Of a stretch of 64,000 bases of DNA, positions 11,131 to 24,237 are shown one piece after another; position 1 is the first letter of the stretch; every line of letters begins with the position of its first letter. Source of the stretch: Syncephalis fuscata (taxonomy: Eukaryota > Zoopagomycota > Zoopagomycetes > Zoopagales > Piptocephalidaceae); assembly GCA_025786725.1 (NCBI GenBank), contig JAHLTZ010000014.1:124001-188000 (forward strand), read 5' to 3'. Below the pieces are notes generated by a model. That model was not told where the DNA came from. It did no database searches and worked only from the letters and a program-made list of their open reading frames with translations. The translations under genes were made by a program, and so were the position numbers.

Positions 11131-13123
11131 TTAGACGGCGCGTGTAATACGATTGACCATCTCCTCTTTGTTAATCAAATGTGTCGTCTTTTCCACCAAA
11201 TCCATAAGGCGATCTACATCACGCGACCAGTCATTCAGAATCTGCACTGGATCACGGCTAGTGGCAAAGGTAATAATACCGGCTGGTCGATCAACACGCG
11301 CATGGACCGTCTTGGACACAACCAAACGACATAGGAATTCTTCGGCTTCCTAATATTTATTATATTAATACTTATTACTTGTACCAGTAGCATCATTTAT
11401 ACGTACTTCGTGGTCAAGATCCAATAATTGCGCCAAACGAAGCATAGTAATTCGTGTATAATATTTAGCCACCACGCGAATATTCTATCCATTATAGTAT
11501 ATATATATGTGTATATATATATACACCATTAGTAAAAAGGTCGTTGTTAAATGACTATCTCTTACATGCTCCACAATGCGATGATGCAAATCCTTCCAAC
11601 GCTTTGCTCCACCATCCACTTCTGTGCCAAATACTGAAGTTTGACGAAGTGTATGTCCATAATAATCCTCGATTCTTGGCCATCTCATAATCTCATCGGT
11701 AATGAAATTTTTGACCAGCGAACTAATAGCATTCATAACTTTAAATTCATATTATATTCATGTCATCTGCTCATTAACTCACTGGTAATATGGCAATTTG
11801 GCCAATGCCGGATCTTCATAAATACGATGCAGTAAATCTGACTGTTCATTGTCATATGGAGCTAGAACGGCAAATAAAACCGTATTTTGCAACACTTCCT
11901 TCCATCTTTCTTCATCCTCCTTAATGGAGGGCGTGTCATAAACCTGACGATAGAATTTGCACACTTCAAGATGCTGCCCTTCGTGTAAAGCATGACGAAT
12001 CATCAGATCATAATAGCGCAGTTTAAGATCCTGATTCGCTGTATCGTTGAAAAAGCGCGTATTAATCTTACGACTAATAATCTGTGTTCGGACATAGTCC
12101 TGTCTGGCCAAACATAATCGCATTTGCTCAAGAATAAAATCAGTTTTTTCACGACGTTCCATCGAGCCAAACGTCTCAACCTATATCCAATTACCACCGT
12201 GTAACAATAAATAGAAATACAAGTTATTATTATAATCCACGCTTAATCGCCATCATCACAATACCTGAAGTTCTTGCAAAATATCCGCGGCTTTCTCCAA
12301 ATCACCTTCATCTTCCTTGATTTTAGCCAGCATTCGAGTCAATCGTGCTCGTTCCACTTCAACATAGATCTAGAAACACACATATCAGTATCAATATACA
12401 AAAATACCATCCAATTAACCAGCTATCCTACCTTGCCTTCAGTCACTGTGCGCAATGCAGTAATGAGTGCCAAATGAGTTGGTGCATCGTCAGTCAAAGA
12501 TGACAAATAGGTCATTGCTTCTTGAACCATACGTGTAATGGCCTAGATTCAATAATATTAGACTATTTAATGTACCACTCTATTGGCTATATCGTACCTG
12601 TTTTAACTGGCCATGCTTCTTAGCCAAAAGAATAACATTTTCGTTAAGTGTCTCCCAACGACCAGCTTGTTTACATAGACGACATATATGCACCAATAAG
12701 CGCGTAGTAGAAGCAAGATCTGCCGACTAGAGAAAATAAAGTAGATAATAGCAATAGAAGCCGTTCATCATTTGAATACACCAATTAGTAGCATAATAGA
12801 ATAGATTAACGAAAGTAATCTATATATTCATCTAGAATCCATAGAACTACTAACAAGATGACTCGACAATCTATGCATACATACATCTATAGTTGTATGT
12901 ATATATGCATAGATGCATAGATGTATAAATGCATCCATCAACTCAGCTCATCGCTTACCTGGCGTGTTTGTTTCTCCAGTAATAACAAACGTTCTAACGC
13001 AGCATCTAGTTGATCAGGCTGTGCTTGAACCAGTGACTCTGTCTCCGCAACAAGAGCTTCTGTCTCAGCCGTAAAATCCTTTTCTTTAAGCCGATTATCG
13101 GCCATATACGGTTCAGTTTCCAT
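11131..13123 (-). CDS. RPN5: 26S proteasome lid subunit Rpn5 (PSMD12)
   Basis: Non-ATPase subunit of the 19S regulatory particle lid. Exon 1 (12959-13123) encodes [20 protein letters not shown]. Later exons carry the alpha-solenoid, including [27 protein letters not shown] (11785-12180), and the PCI domain with [17 protein letters not shown]. The last exon (11131 to about 11350) ends [25 protein letters not shown], the Rpn5 C-terminal helix that packs into the lid helical bundle. About eight exons are separated by introns with GTA..AG borders; the longest lies at about 12727-12958. No frame break was needed. The start ATG at 13121-13123 fits the family's acidic N-terminus. Confidence 0.92.
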
Positions 13124-14305
13124 AGTAGTCAGTAATACACGTAGATAGATGTGAAGGAATAGTTAGTTATAAAGATGTCAATCAGTGTCGTGTATAGAGA
13201 AGATACAGTCAATGAACAATCAACCACCACCTTTCAACGACGTAGAAAGAATACAACCAACAGTCAAGATGTGGTGTGTTCTGTTCAGTAGTAGTAGTAG
13301 TAGTAGTTGGAAGAAGAAAAGTTGAAAGAAAAGACAGATAGATGTAGAAAGAGAAACAGTGGATGACGTATAGATCAGTAATAACAATTCTATGTAATCA
13401 CCGCTATAATACTAATAACAACAATAATTGTAATAACAATAAATGATTGACTATAATTACTATTCCATGTCCCATATATTACATATTATTTAATTTTTAC
13501 ATTTATTAATAGATAACATTTTTATCTAATTACTAGTAACCGATTAACAATGGTAGAGTATCAATTGAAACTATAAAGTACTCTTTTCTCAAACAACGGA
13601 TAAATGGCCTCTACCGATTTTATTGTTTTAACTGTATCAGGTCATCGTGCCATCCTTGTAAATTAAACAGCAATGCTTTGTAGATCTATTTTGATATCAT
13701 TATTTTTCAATAAATACAATTCAATTCCTTAACCACTAACCATCCTTGATACTATCATTTATACTAATAATTACTATTATGAAAATAATATTATTGATGT
13801 ATATCAATATTAATATTAATATATTTGTCGATATAGATGAATAGGGATGGGTGGCTTGTGTGTGTGTGTGTGCCTGTTCTTTAATCCCCGCCACTATTTT
13901 ACACTTGGCCTTGTCCCTCCTCTCCTCATACACGCACACACACACACTCATCTTTTACGATTAACCATTTCTATAAAAGATTGTCTGTGGTGGTCATAGT
14001 GTGATATGATTGTGGTTATGCCTTTTTACCGTAAGTAGTAGTAGTTATCGTTGTTATTCACATTACTTTACTGCTTTGTGCACGCGTTCGCCCTTCTATT
14101 CTACATCGACTTTATTCCTTCACTCACTCTCACTCTCACTCTCTCTTTTACTCATTTACTCTTACTCTCTCCTCATTCACACTGACTCCCCTGTAGTACA
14201 TTATTGCTTACTACTATTACTACTTACTTGCCATTCTTCTACTGCCACATCATCTTATTTAAAGTGCGTTCTACGCCATCATTATTACTGTTGTCGTTGC
14301 TGTCT

Positions 14306-14378
14306 TCTATCTATCTATCTATCTATCTATCTATTCTATCTATTCTATCTATTCTATCTATTCTATTCTATCTATTCT
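14306..14378 (+). repeat. CTAT / CTATTCTAT microsatellite
   Basis: About six perfect CTAT units grade into repeated CTATTCTAT units, in the probable transcribed leader of the kelch gene. Confidence 0.9.
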
Positions 14379-14685
14379 ATTGAACTATTTCCGTTTTAAC
14401 GGCCTCTTTTCGTCTTCTACGAGTGCCATCGTTTTTTAGTTTTCATCGGCTGGCCGGTAAGTATTATATCAATGAGATAGGGCGATTAGAGAGCAAATAC
14501 TTAAATAGCCATGCTATAAGCCATGCATTCATAATCGATGGTATCTATGTTATAATATAACCAGCCAATCAATTAATACTATCGCGGTGTTATCATGGTT
14601 ATGGTATTTGCTATTATAACAATGGGCAAGTGTACAGCATATTAAACTTGTACTGCGTGATAGTATCATGTTATGGTGTTGGCCT

Positions 14686-14709
14686 TGTACAGTACAGTAC
14701 AGTACAGTA
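14686..14709 (+). repeat. (CAGTA)n short tandem repeat
   Basis: Four to five units of a 5-bp CAGTA repeat. The tract reads nearly the same on both strands (GTACTG/CAGTAC), so it could form a small hairpin. Confidence 0.75.
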
Positions 14710-15242
14710 AAATATTCATCCTGTATAACAGAAATACAAACAATAGTACAGATGGTTAAAATAAGCACTTTTACCAAACAAAAAGTACAACCTCGACATT
14801 TGGTTATTCAGTTTGTACTGCCTATTGTAACAGATATAAACACAAGTGTTTCATAAATATTAATATTAACTATTAAATTTTATATTACACTATTCTAGTT
14901 GACCGCCTGGCAATTGTTGGGCGTAATCGCCGTTGCTATTTTCTAAATCGTATACTACTTACTTTATTTGCGCATTTTTGCCCCTCATAGGGAAATAGTT
15001 AGTTAGTTAGTTAAAAGAAGAACAGAACAGGACATACACCATATATATCGCCAAGGTGATATTATAGCAGAGATTATAGCAACTACTACCAGTCGCAATA
15101 ATAGCAGCATTGACTACAGCCTTTCTTGTTAATCATTGCCTTCATTTAGTATTGATTATCATTACCATAAAAGTATAGCGAACATCGTTTTTATTGAATA
15201 TTTTTGAATATTATTACATTGTCGATCATCGACCACAGTTAG

Positions 15243-18200
15243 TATGTGAAGATTAAAAATAAGAAGAAGGAAAAGGAGCGCAAGGAGCAACAGCGCGAAC
15301 AATGGGAACGTGAACGGCAACAAGAGCGTGAACAACGCGAAAGAGAACAGCAATTATTACGTGATGCTGTTGTACGTACCACAAGTCCACCCGTACAATC
15401 ACCACCCGGTAATGTGGTTCGATCTATGAGTCCACCTACACTTGCTGGTGGATCTACAGGACCGGTGCCATCTATTTCAGCTGCCATAGCATCTACAGGC
15501 GGTCCATCACCACCACCACCAGGCAGTGGACGTCCTTCACCGGCCAATTTGAATGGCCCACCCGCACCACCACAGCCTACAGGCTCACCTTCCAGAGGTG
15601 GACCTGCACTTAGTTCACCGGGGGTAGCACCAGGTAGCAGTCCACGTGGCCGTCCACCTTCTTACCCCTGGTCAGTCCGTCAATTACAGCAATTAACGCC
15701 ATTTCCCCGGTGTGACTATGCACTATGTAGTGTAGGACCGCAAGAGATGTGTCTATTTGGCGGTCTATGCAAAGAAGGTCCACAGAATGATGTCTATCTC
15801 GTGGATACACAGTCACTTATTGTCACGCCTGTTCAAGTGAGCGGTGATATACCTATGCCACGTGATGGACATACAGCAGTATGCTCCAATCATTGGGTCG
15901 TCGTATTTGGTGGCGAGTCTGATGATGGCAAATGTGAAGACAGTCTATATGCACTTAATTTGGAAACACGTCGATGGTTACGTGTTAATGTACAAGGCAA
16001 CATTCCACTACGTAGACGTGATCACACAGCAGTGATGGCCAATGGTGTGATGTTTATATTTGGTGGCCAATCCGATGGCTATTTCTTTAATGATTTGATG
16101 GCATTTGATACACGCACATTGACGGCACCGACACCTCGATGGGAATTCTATGAACCAGCGAATGATGGTCCTTCAGGTAGAGCGGGTCATTCAACGACTG
16201 TCTATCAGGATCGATTATATGTGTTTGGTGGTACTGATGGTGAAACGTTTTTTAATGAAATGTGGTGTTATGATCTACATACTTGTGAATGGGAATTACT
16301 AAATGTGACTGGCCACACACCACCTGGTAGAGCAGGACATGCCGCGGCACTCGTAGATGATTGTATTTATGTCACAGGTGGCAAGAGTGCATCGGGTAAA
16401 AATCTAAGTGATGTGGTAGCCTTCCGTATTAGAAGTAAGTAGTCTATATAGTATTTGTGGGATGAATTAACTAATTGTACTGATTAGCTATGAGATGGTA
16501 TACATTTCAACGTATGGGACCGGCCCCTACATCAAGATCGGGTCACTCCATGTGTGTATTTGGATCCCGTGTATTTGTACTAAGTGGAGAAGCACGCGAA
16601 GGAGAAGATCCATCAGCCATCCATGTACTTGAAGCAGGTAAATAACAATAATATATTAGAATATAACGGGTTATTAATACATTTATTATTATAGGCAAAA
16701 TTCGTTATCCAAATGCTCCTGCTTTACAGCCACGGCCCTCTAATGGTGCGGAGGGTATTCGACAATATCCAACTAAACCATCACAAATAACATCTGGTAA
16801 TATCAATCCTATTCATCAAGAAGTTACATCTCCATCAGGTGGCTATACTCCAACTACTCCTCCACCTAATCATCAACGTCGACTATCTACAGACCATCAA
16901 CAGTCAACGCCACCACCACCACCACACATTATGTCACCGCCTATACGTCAAGGTATATCACCTCAACCATCACCTCAATCACAAGCAAGTGCTTCTCAAC
17001 GATGGCCAGGTGTATCTGGTGGACCACAGCCACCCACTTCAGCATCTTCAACATCTGCCAATCAGCCAGGTAACAATAACAGTGGTGGACATCGTTATAT
17101 GGATTCACATGGATCCACATCAGTCCACACTAATCCCAACTCATCTATGCTGGGTGGAGCAAATAACAATGATTTACAAGATCCAGTCATGTTACGATCA
17201 CGACAAGATACATTTGGACATGAGGCTGAATTATCTGATGTATTACGTAATGTCAATGATTCTAATAGATCCGATACAGTGGAGAGACGTGATTCACAAG
17301 GACAGACCGATTATCATAATGGTAATCAACAACAACAACAATATAATAATCACCAACCATCTCCACCTCATAGTGGTCAACATACACCGGGTATGAATTC
17401 ATCTCGATCCTACGAACGACATGATACATCGATACATCAATCAGATACAGAAATGAACGTAGATACAATGAATGATAGATCAGATTATAATAATTATAAC
17501 CAACATAATATCAATAATAATACCAATAATAATAGTACACGTTATAATCGACAAAGAGCAGATTCACAAAGCTCTATTACTAAAGGTCATGTTACTACGA
17601 TGGATAGTGTTCATTCTGTACCTTCTACGCCACATGAACCACAGCCACCTTCATCATCCTCATCCTCTACACATCGACGACCTGCACCATCTTCATTAGG
17701 ATCTAATCAAGATCGATGGAATGATCAACAACAACAACATACTAGTAATACAGATGTGCAGGATGATGTGGATAGATATCAACAACAACAACGTAATAAC
17801 AAACCATCTCCTCGTCAACCAAATCCACCTTATTCTATAGGTAGTAACAGTAGTAACAGTAATAGTAATCATGGTCAATACCAACGAACCTCACCTAGTC
17901 ATGAAAGAACAGGTTCACAATCAGCACGTCATATCGATTTAGATACTGGATTAGAATTACCCGAACCTATTCCACGTATTGAATTGGATCATGTAGAGAA
18001 CTATGATCAATATGATCAAGGATCTGTAATGGATGGTAGTGAATTAAGTGAAGAGGACCATGATGATGAACAGGACCAACGAGCTGTTCATAGTAATAAT
18101 GATGGACAACATAGGTCTTATTATGATGATACATTGGATCCAGAGACACCGACATCTGCTTCATTACGTTCACCAGTCAGCCCTAGTTATCGTAAACGGG

Positions 18201-20075
18201 AAAGCATACTCTCTCATCGTAAAGAGAAGCGTACCTCTCGTATTGGTATGAATCAAGGTGGCACAACAAATCCCTATAGCCAACAACATAATAATGGTAG
18301 CAGTGGCGCTATTGGTGGAGGCAAGATGGCTCGACGTCGATCTAAACGACTATCAACGCATCGTCAGTCAACAGGTCCTTCATTAACGATGATTGTTGAT
18401 AAATTACGCACAAAGAGACAAGAAATTGAATCAAGATATCAGCAAGATTCACCGGATGATACAAATCGGGATCATGGATTTAATCAACGTTTATTGCACT
18501 ATAGAAGTGATAGTAATGGCAATAATAGAAGCCATGACGATGGATTACGGGCACCGGTTGATTGGCCAGTGGTTCATTGGCTGGTTTAATTGCTACTGAT
18601 GAGATTCCTGTATTGCCAGCATTTGCTACTGAATTGGAAGCAGATTCAAACTTTCAAGCCGAACTGGGCCCATCCGATGGGGCACGTCACACCCTTTATC
18701 GTAGTTTTGTGCAATTAGCCAAAGAGCTACAACAAGCAAAGGTAGGTTAAAAAGTTGTTGTTGTGTTAATAGATGATGGATAATTAACGAAATGTTGTAG
18801 ACGGCAGTGGCGGAAAGTGCTAGAGAGGCTGCAGAAAGAGTGCGAGAGGCGGAAAAGGTTAAACAGAGTGCTTTACACGAGACGGCCTACTTGAAAGCAA
18901 AGATGGTAGCGCTATCGAATGGATCGACTCAAGAGCTAAATCGTTTGGGCGAGGAAAGAGCAGCAGATTTGGATAGAAAATTGACAGCTGCTCTGGCCGA
19001 TAATGATCGTCTAAGGACAGAGTTGCTAGAACGTGATCGAGTAGCACCACGGGATGCTGAATTGCGTCGACGGGCCACTGAGTCAGCCGAGGAAGCGGCC
19101 AATCGCATTCGGGAACTTGAACGACTACACGCCGAAGCCCGTGATCAAGCAACTAAAGCACGTGAAGAGCTGGCTCAAGCTACGGCGGCCTCGCGTGATG
19201 CCGTTACTCGTTCACTAGCGGCTGATCATGCAACGGCCAGTAAAGATACGCAGTTGGAAGAGCTAGAACGACAGCTGGAACAACATCGACGAGCAGCCGA
19301 TGCAGCAGCTCAAGCAGTCCGTTCAGCCAATGCCCGTGCTGATGAATCGGAAAGTTTATGGCAACAAACGGAAGAGCGGACCTCTCGCCTTGAATTAGAA
19401 TTAGACGAGGTGCGAGGCGAGTTACAATCAAAGACGGCCGAGCTTGAGCGACAACGTAAACGTACCGAGGACATGGAACGTATGTGGCAGTCAGCACGTA
19501 ATCAAATAACCGAACTTAAATCAGTTCGCGATATGTTTGGCGATATTTCATCTATTAAATCAACACCACCATCAAGCTCGCGTGACATGAACAACACTAC
19601 AAGCCATGGCGAAGGTGGAAATGATGGCCATTTGGAGCAGCAATTAAGATCACAAGAAGCTAATATTGAGCAGCTGAACGATGCTATTCGACGAGCTGAA
19701 GAGACGCGTCAAGACACCGAACGACGAGCAGTACAAGCGGAAAAACTGTACGCTAAAGCACAATCGGAATTGGCCGCATTCCGTCGTCGATCCGTCTTCC
19801 GCCACGACCAACAAGCGAACATGTCAGCCGAGTTGGCAGCGTTTGAATCGCGTATACGCGCAAAACAATCCGAATGCGACGAGGCACAAGCGAGAGCATC
19901 AGCGCTACTCGCTCTTATGAATGACTCGCCACCGCGTGGTATGGATGCCGATACACATGCCTTAGTCGATCGACTTATTCACCTGGAGCGTGAACGTGAA
20001 CAATACGAATCGTCGATGAGTAGCCTACGGGCTGATCTATCGCGATTGCAACATGAACGTACCGGTTTTATTTAG
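15243..20075 (+). CDS. Tea1-like kelch-repeat/coiled-coil cell-polarity protein (5' exon not identified), one frame break
   Basis: A large protein of about 1,550 residues. The N-terminal segment is highly charged (KKEKERKEQQREQWERE), then Pro/Ser-rich. Kelch repeats at about residues 145-430 carry the diagnostic GG pairs: MCLFGGLCKEGPQNDVY, WVVVFGGESDDG, VMFIFGGQSDG, LYVFGGTDGETFFNEMW and IYVTGGKSASG. A long low-complexity region rich in Asn, Gln, Ser and His follows, then a coiled coil of about 500 residues from roughly 18807 to the stop. This matches fungal Tea1-type landmark proteins that mark cell ends on microtubules. Introns at 16435-16487, about 16639-16694 and 18742-18800. There is no ATG in the first exon: an in-frame TAG at 15240-15242 is the probable 3' splice site. 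One base is missing near 18565. Confidence 0.82.
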
Positions 20076-20244
20076 AGATATATTCATTTCTTATGTTTTA
20101 ATAAGAGTTTTTATTAGTTTTATTATTAATGTCGTTATCAATGTTGTTTATTAATTTTTGTTTATTAATTTTGTTATTTCTCCTTTTATAACTATTTATT
20201 ACTTACATCTCTAATAATAATACCACGTGCTACATCCATTAGCT

Positions 20245-22790
20245 ATGTCTTTGTCTAACCATAGCAATAATAATAATGATAGTCGTCATGGCTGTAATGG
20301 CAGTGGCCATGGGCACGGTGTATTGAAACGACCACTTCGCGTTACTTTTAGTACAGCCGACGAACTGGTTAGACTCGTTCAGACTGTAGTTTATGACAAA
20401 GGAAAGCCGCTAGTTGTTAATATGCGCGAATCTTGTTTAGCACGGTCAGGAGTGTTCTCATTAGATTGGTTAGAACGCCAATATGGCACTAAAAGTAAGT
20501 ATTATTAGATAGATATTAACATTAACTAATTTATAATTATAGATATTGAATTATATAATATAAATACGCAAGAAACCTTACAAGACTGGTCAATAGCGCG
20601 ATTTATTACATATTTACGAGAACAGTCCTTATCTTCATTGCAGCCGTCTTTACCAACTATTTATGCTAAAGATATGCGATGTCCACTAGAATGGAAACGA
20701 CAATTAAACGCATTGTTACCTAGTCATTTAACTTATTTAGGGCCTAATGATTTAATGAGTAAGTTAATTAAACTATTAATAAAGTATTAATCAATATTAT
20801 TATAGGTCATATGCCTAAAGAATATAGAGTACAGAATTTAATGTGCTATCTTGGAGGAGAAAAGACATTGTAAGAATGACTTAAATAACTGGTGATTTAG
20901 TTATTAATAAACTATTACTAATATTGTTATAATTACTATATAGTACAGCGGGTCATGTTGATCTGTGTGGAAGTATTGGTCATAATATTATGATGAATTC
21001 TGAACCAGGTATTCTGATAGTGTAAATAAATGTATAAATGTATTAATGCTAATTACTTGATATATATAAATATATATCTATCTATAAATAATAGGTGCTA
21101 AAGCCTTGTGGTTTATTGCTAGTCGTGCTGATAAAGATAAAGCTTCACAATTCTGGCAATTACATTCAAATAATAAGCACTCATTGGATTTAGACGACTA
21201 TTTTATGCCAATTGATGTTTTAAAAACAGCACCATTTCCTATTTATGTTATCGAGCAGCGTATAGGTGATTTAATAGTGGTAGGTAGAAACAAATAGATT
21301 CAATAGTACAATAACCACATAGCATATTAGTTACCTTCAGATGCTGCTCATCAAGTAATCAATCAGGTAATAAAGGTTAGCTATTGTATTCATTATTATT
21401 TATAAGCTTTTAGGGGGATGGTCAATTAAAGTAGCATGGAATCGAACAACAACTGAATCACTTGAATATAGTATTAATCATGCATTGCCATTGTATAAAA
21501 AGTACGTATTATTATATAGCTATATAATATTGTATTTAATTATTATTATTATTATTATTGATATTTAGATTATTGAAACCTGAAGTGTATCGATCAAAAA
21601 CTATGGTTGAATATGCATTACGGGCATCAATTAAAGGTTTAAAAGAGATGAATGAACATAGTAGAAAAGATTTAAATAAGAATAGGATAGAATATCAATT
21701 GAAAGAACATTTAATACTATTGAATCTGTTACGTCGACAATTAGCACAAGAATGGTTTGAATTGAGTGAAGTAAAGATAGATATGCCAATTACACGATCT
21801 GTTGAACTAGAAAGATTACGTAAATGTGATTTCTGTCAAGCTGATATATGGAATCGATGGTTTCATTGTAAATCATGTAGCGTCGATACTGTATCCACTA
21901 CGACAAATCATCATGATTATGACCGACCATTAATGGACACTGAAGATGGCTATGATTTATGTATAACATGCTATTCTCTAGGAAGAAGCTGCCATGATCC
22001 AAAACATTTACAACTTTGGGAATATCAATGGCCAATGACTTTTATTCAATTATATCAATGGGGTATTGATATTTATAATGATTGTATTGCACAACAGTCA
22101 TTGCCATTAGCCTTATTACCAAGTTTTAATCCAACTCGGTAAGTAGTTATTAATAAATGGATAAATTAATAGTATTTATTAATAATAATAATGGTAATAG
22201 TGATTTACATGGATTACAACGATCACCTATGAGTGTAGCCTACCAGATTTATGGTCATATTAGAGATCAAGTATGTAGTATGGATCAGTATAGAGTACTT
22301 AATCAATATCTAATAGATTGTATAGAGATTCGGTGGGAAATGTGAACGTTGTAACCGTAAATCTAATTATACACTTGTTTGTAAACGACATGGAACCATT
22401 TGTGCTCAATGTCTTTGGCGTCAATATCATGAACATTTTTTTATACTTTTATATGAACGCCAAAATACATGTCCCAATTGTAGAAAAATAATGATAAATA
22501 ATAAGTCTAGAAAGATATCACGACTTATTCGTTATAGCTTGCCAGAAGAGAATCCAGTTCATCAACTTAGTATGATTGATCAAGAGCAATGGTTATCACC
22601 ATTAGTAAGTCGCCGTATTTAGTAGTAAATATTGAAGTGCATTTTATTTATTGTAGTATAAATAGCCATCGCCTAAACATGAACAAACTGATACCGTTCT
22701 AGCTGAAGATTGGCCACCACTTGAAATATGGAAGAATACTTCAGTAAGTTATGATAACAATTAACTAGAAACGATTACTGATATTTAATA

Positions 22791-22822
<32 letters not shown>

Positions 22823-23451
22823 CTATCTAATAGTTAAGTAGTGCATTGACCTGTCTCTCTGATGAACAAGGCATGCATTTTTGTGCCTTTTTAGTACAAT
22901 ATCACTTTGAACAAACATTAACCATGCTTATTGATCGAATTGAACTACGTGAATGTAATTATAAGCATCTATTTCTATGGCATAGTTATCTATCTCAGTT
23001 ACCATCTTCTACGGCCCAGTCATTTGCCCGTATACTATCCAATGAAGCGTGTACACTTTACGGTAAAACTGATATGTCCCAAGCCAGTAAAGATGCATTA
23101 ATAACTCATAGTGTAAGCAATACTAGTACTACTAATACTTAATCGATAGAAATAGACTAATAAATGTAGATGACATCGAGATTACCGATTAATGACAGAG
23201 AGAAGCAACACTTGGCCGTCTTTCTTATTATACATCACTTTAGAAAGAGTATTGCCGCTTATCCAAATACACTAATAACGCATCCACCCACATTTAAAGA
23301 TATATTTTATTGGCATGGCATACTGGCCAGTTCAACCTTTAGTTACATTGAACAACTACGTGTAGTATTTGAACACGAAGCCCAATTGATTATGAAACAT
23401 ACGCCCTCTCTACCACTATATACAAATGATATGATTGATCCTATAGAATAA
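20245..23451 (+). CDS. JmjC-domain protein with zinc fingers (fungal demethylase-like), one frame break
   Basis: About ten exons. A poly-Asn/His N-terminus leads to KPLVVNMRESCLARSGVFSLDWLERQYG, the usual beginning of a cupin/JmjC module. The Fe(II) site is visible as AGHVDLCGSIGHN (H and D) and, later, SDAAHQVIN (distal H), followed by GGWSIKVAWNR. After a helical linker come Cys pairs CDFCQADIWNRWFHCKSC and YDLCITCYSLGRSCHDPKH, then a second set (CERCNRKS, CAQCLWRQYH, CPNCRK). The C-terminal exons (22846-23142 and 23170-23451) encode two related helical segments (AFLVQYHFEQTLTM, AVFLIIHHFRKSIAA). The family is known from fungi as putative histone demethylases, acting in the nucleus; the substrate is not predictable. 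The start is the ATG at 20245. One frame change lies near 22330. Confidence 0.8.
22796..22823 (+). repeat. (TATG)n microsatellite in an intron
   Basis: Seven or so TATG units inside the intron before the exon that begins about 22834. Confidence 0.85.
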
Positions 23452-23458
23452 CCATAGG

Positions 23459-23951
23459 CTATCCTCTACTATCATTTAAAAGACTATAGATAGTTATAAT
23501 AGGGAGACATGACGTATTACCATGTACTTGTTTGTTCATGACATACGCGATTATAGCGCTGTTTCGTTCTGCCGACGTCTCTATATAGTAATAAATATTA
23601 GTAAATTATCTAAAACCATCACTACTATATGATATACTTACGGTCAAAGGTAATCGGGTCACTATCCCCGCAGCTACTTTGAGGCAATGATGTTCTATTA
23701 CTGTTTAGCGAGGCTTTTCGCTGACGCTCTTCATGTCCTTCCTTGCTATGGTTCTTGTCTATATTCGTATGGGTATCACTAGGATTGGACCGCTCGCTAG
23801 TTGGAGAGGTAGAAGCGCGCGGTAATGGTCGACCATTCCATAGTATTTCACATCGTACATGTCGTGCACCACCAGCTGTTGTTATTGTCTCTTTACAACG
23901 AAGAGACTCGGTTGGTGCATCATCTTTGTCACCACAATAAACATTTTCCAT
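23459..23951 (-). CDS. Small hypothetical protein
   Basis: Exon 1 (23642-23951) encodes MENVYCGDKDDAPTESLRCK..., including GGARHVRCEILWNGRPLPRA and a Ser/Thr-rich hydrophilic part. A GTAAGT intron (23581-23641) joins in frame to exon 2 (23459-23580) and a TAG at 23459-23461, giving 143 residues. I do not recognise a family. Exon 1 has good base composition for coding compared with its surroundings; exon 2 is less certain. It ends only 7 bp from the JmjC stop, tail to tail. Confidence 0.5.
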
Positions 23952-24190
23952 ATTGATATCAAGAATGGTTACACTTCAATTGTCAATTAATCAAAAGTAG
24001 TTAATAAAAGCAGTAAAATGGTACTGGATAATGGTATGTTTAACAACAATTTAGTCTGAAACCCTTAGTAGTAAGTATTTCTTATCAAACTCAAACCAAA
24101 ATCACATGGGTTTAAACATGTTTGACTTTAACTTTTCAGATGTATTAATAAACTATATTTACCCACACCATTATGATTTGATAATAACAC

Positions 24191-24219
<29 letters not shown>
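24191..24219. repeat. (TTA)n microsatellite
   Basis: About nine ATT/TTA units just beyond the stop of the AP sigma gene. Confidence 0.9.
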
Positions 24220-24221
<2 letters not shown>

Positions 24222-24237
24222 TGGCATGTTTGAATGA

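Larger units (their letters stand above)
13124..15242. other. Long intergenic/5'-leader region rich in simple repeats
   Basis: About 2.1 kb without a supported coding exon. It holds (AGT)n near 13290, TG/AC tracts near 13856-13948, CTCTCA-type runs near 14121-14150, a CTAT/TATTC array and (CAGTA)n. A GTAAGT at 14458 after a pyrimidine-rich exon-like stretch, and a TTAG acceptor at 15239-15242, suggest a 5' exon and an intron of about 785 bp for the kelch gene. An ATG at 14007 followed by GTAAGT at 14030 is another candidate first exon. Confidence 0.55.

Noticed and set aside
13736-13951. 71-codon minus frame
   Set aside because: Covers GT/AC and AAT tracts; low complexity.
14010-14399. 129-codon reading frame
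   Set aside because: Made almost wholly of Ser, Leu, Tyr from CTAT, CTC and TCA repeats in the kelch gene leader.
23743-23940. 65-codon plus-strand frame
   Set aside because: Antisense shadow of the better supported minus-strand exon at 23642-23951.
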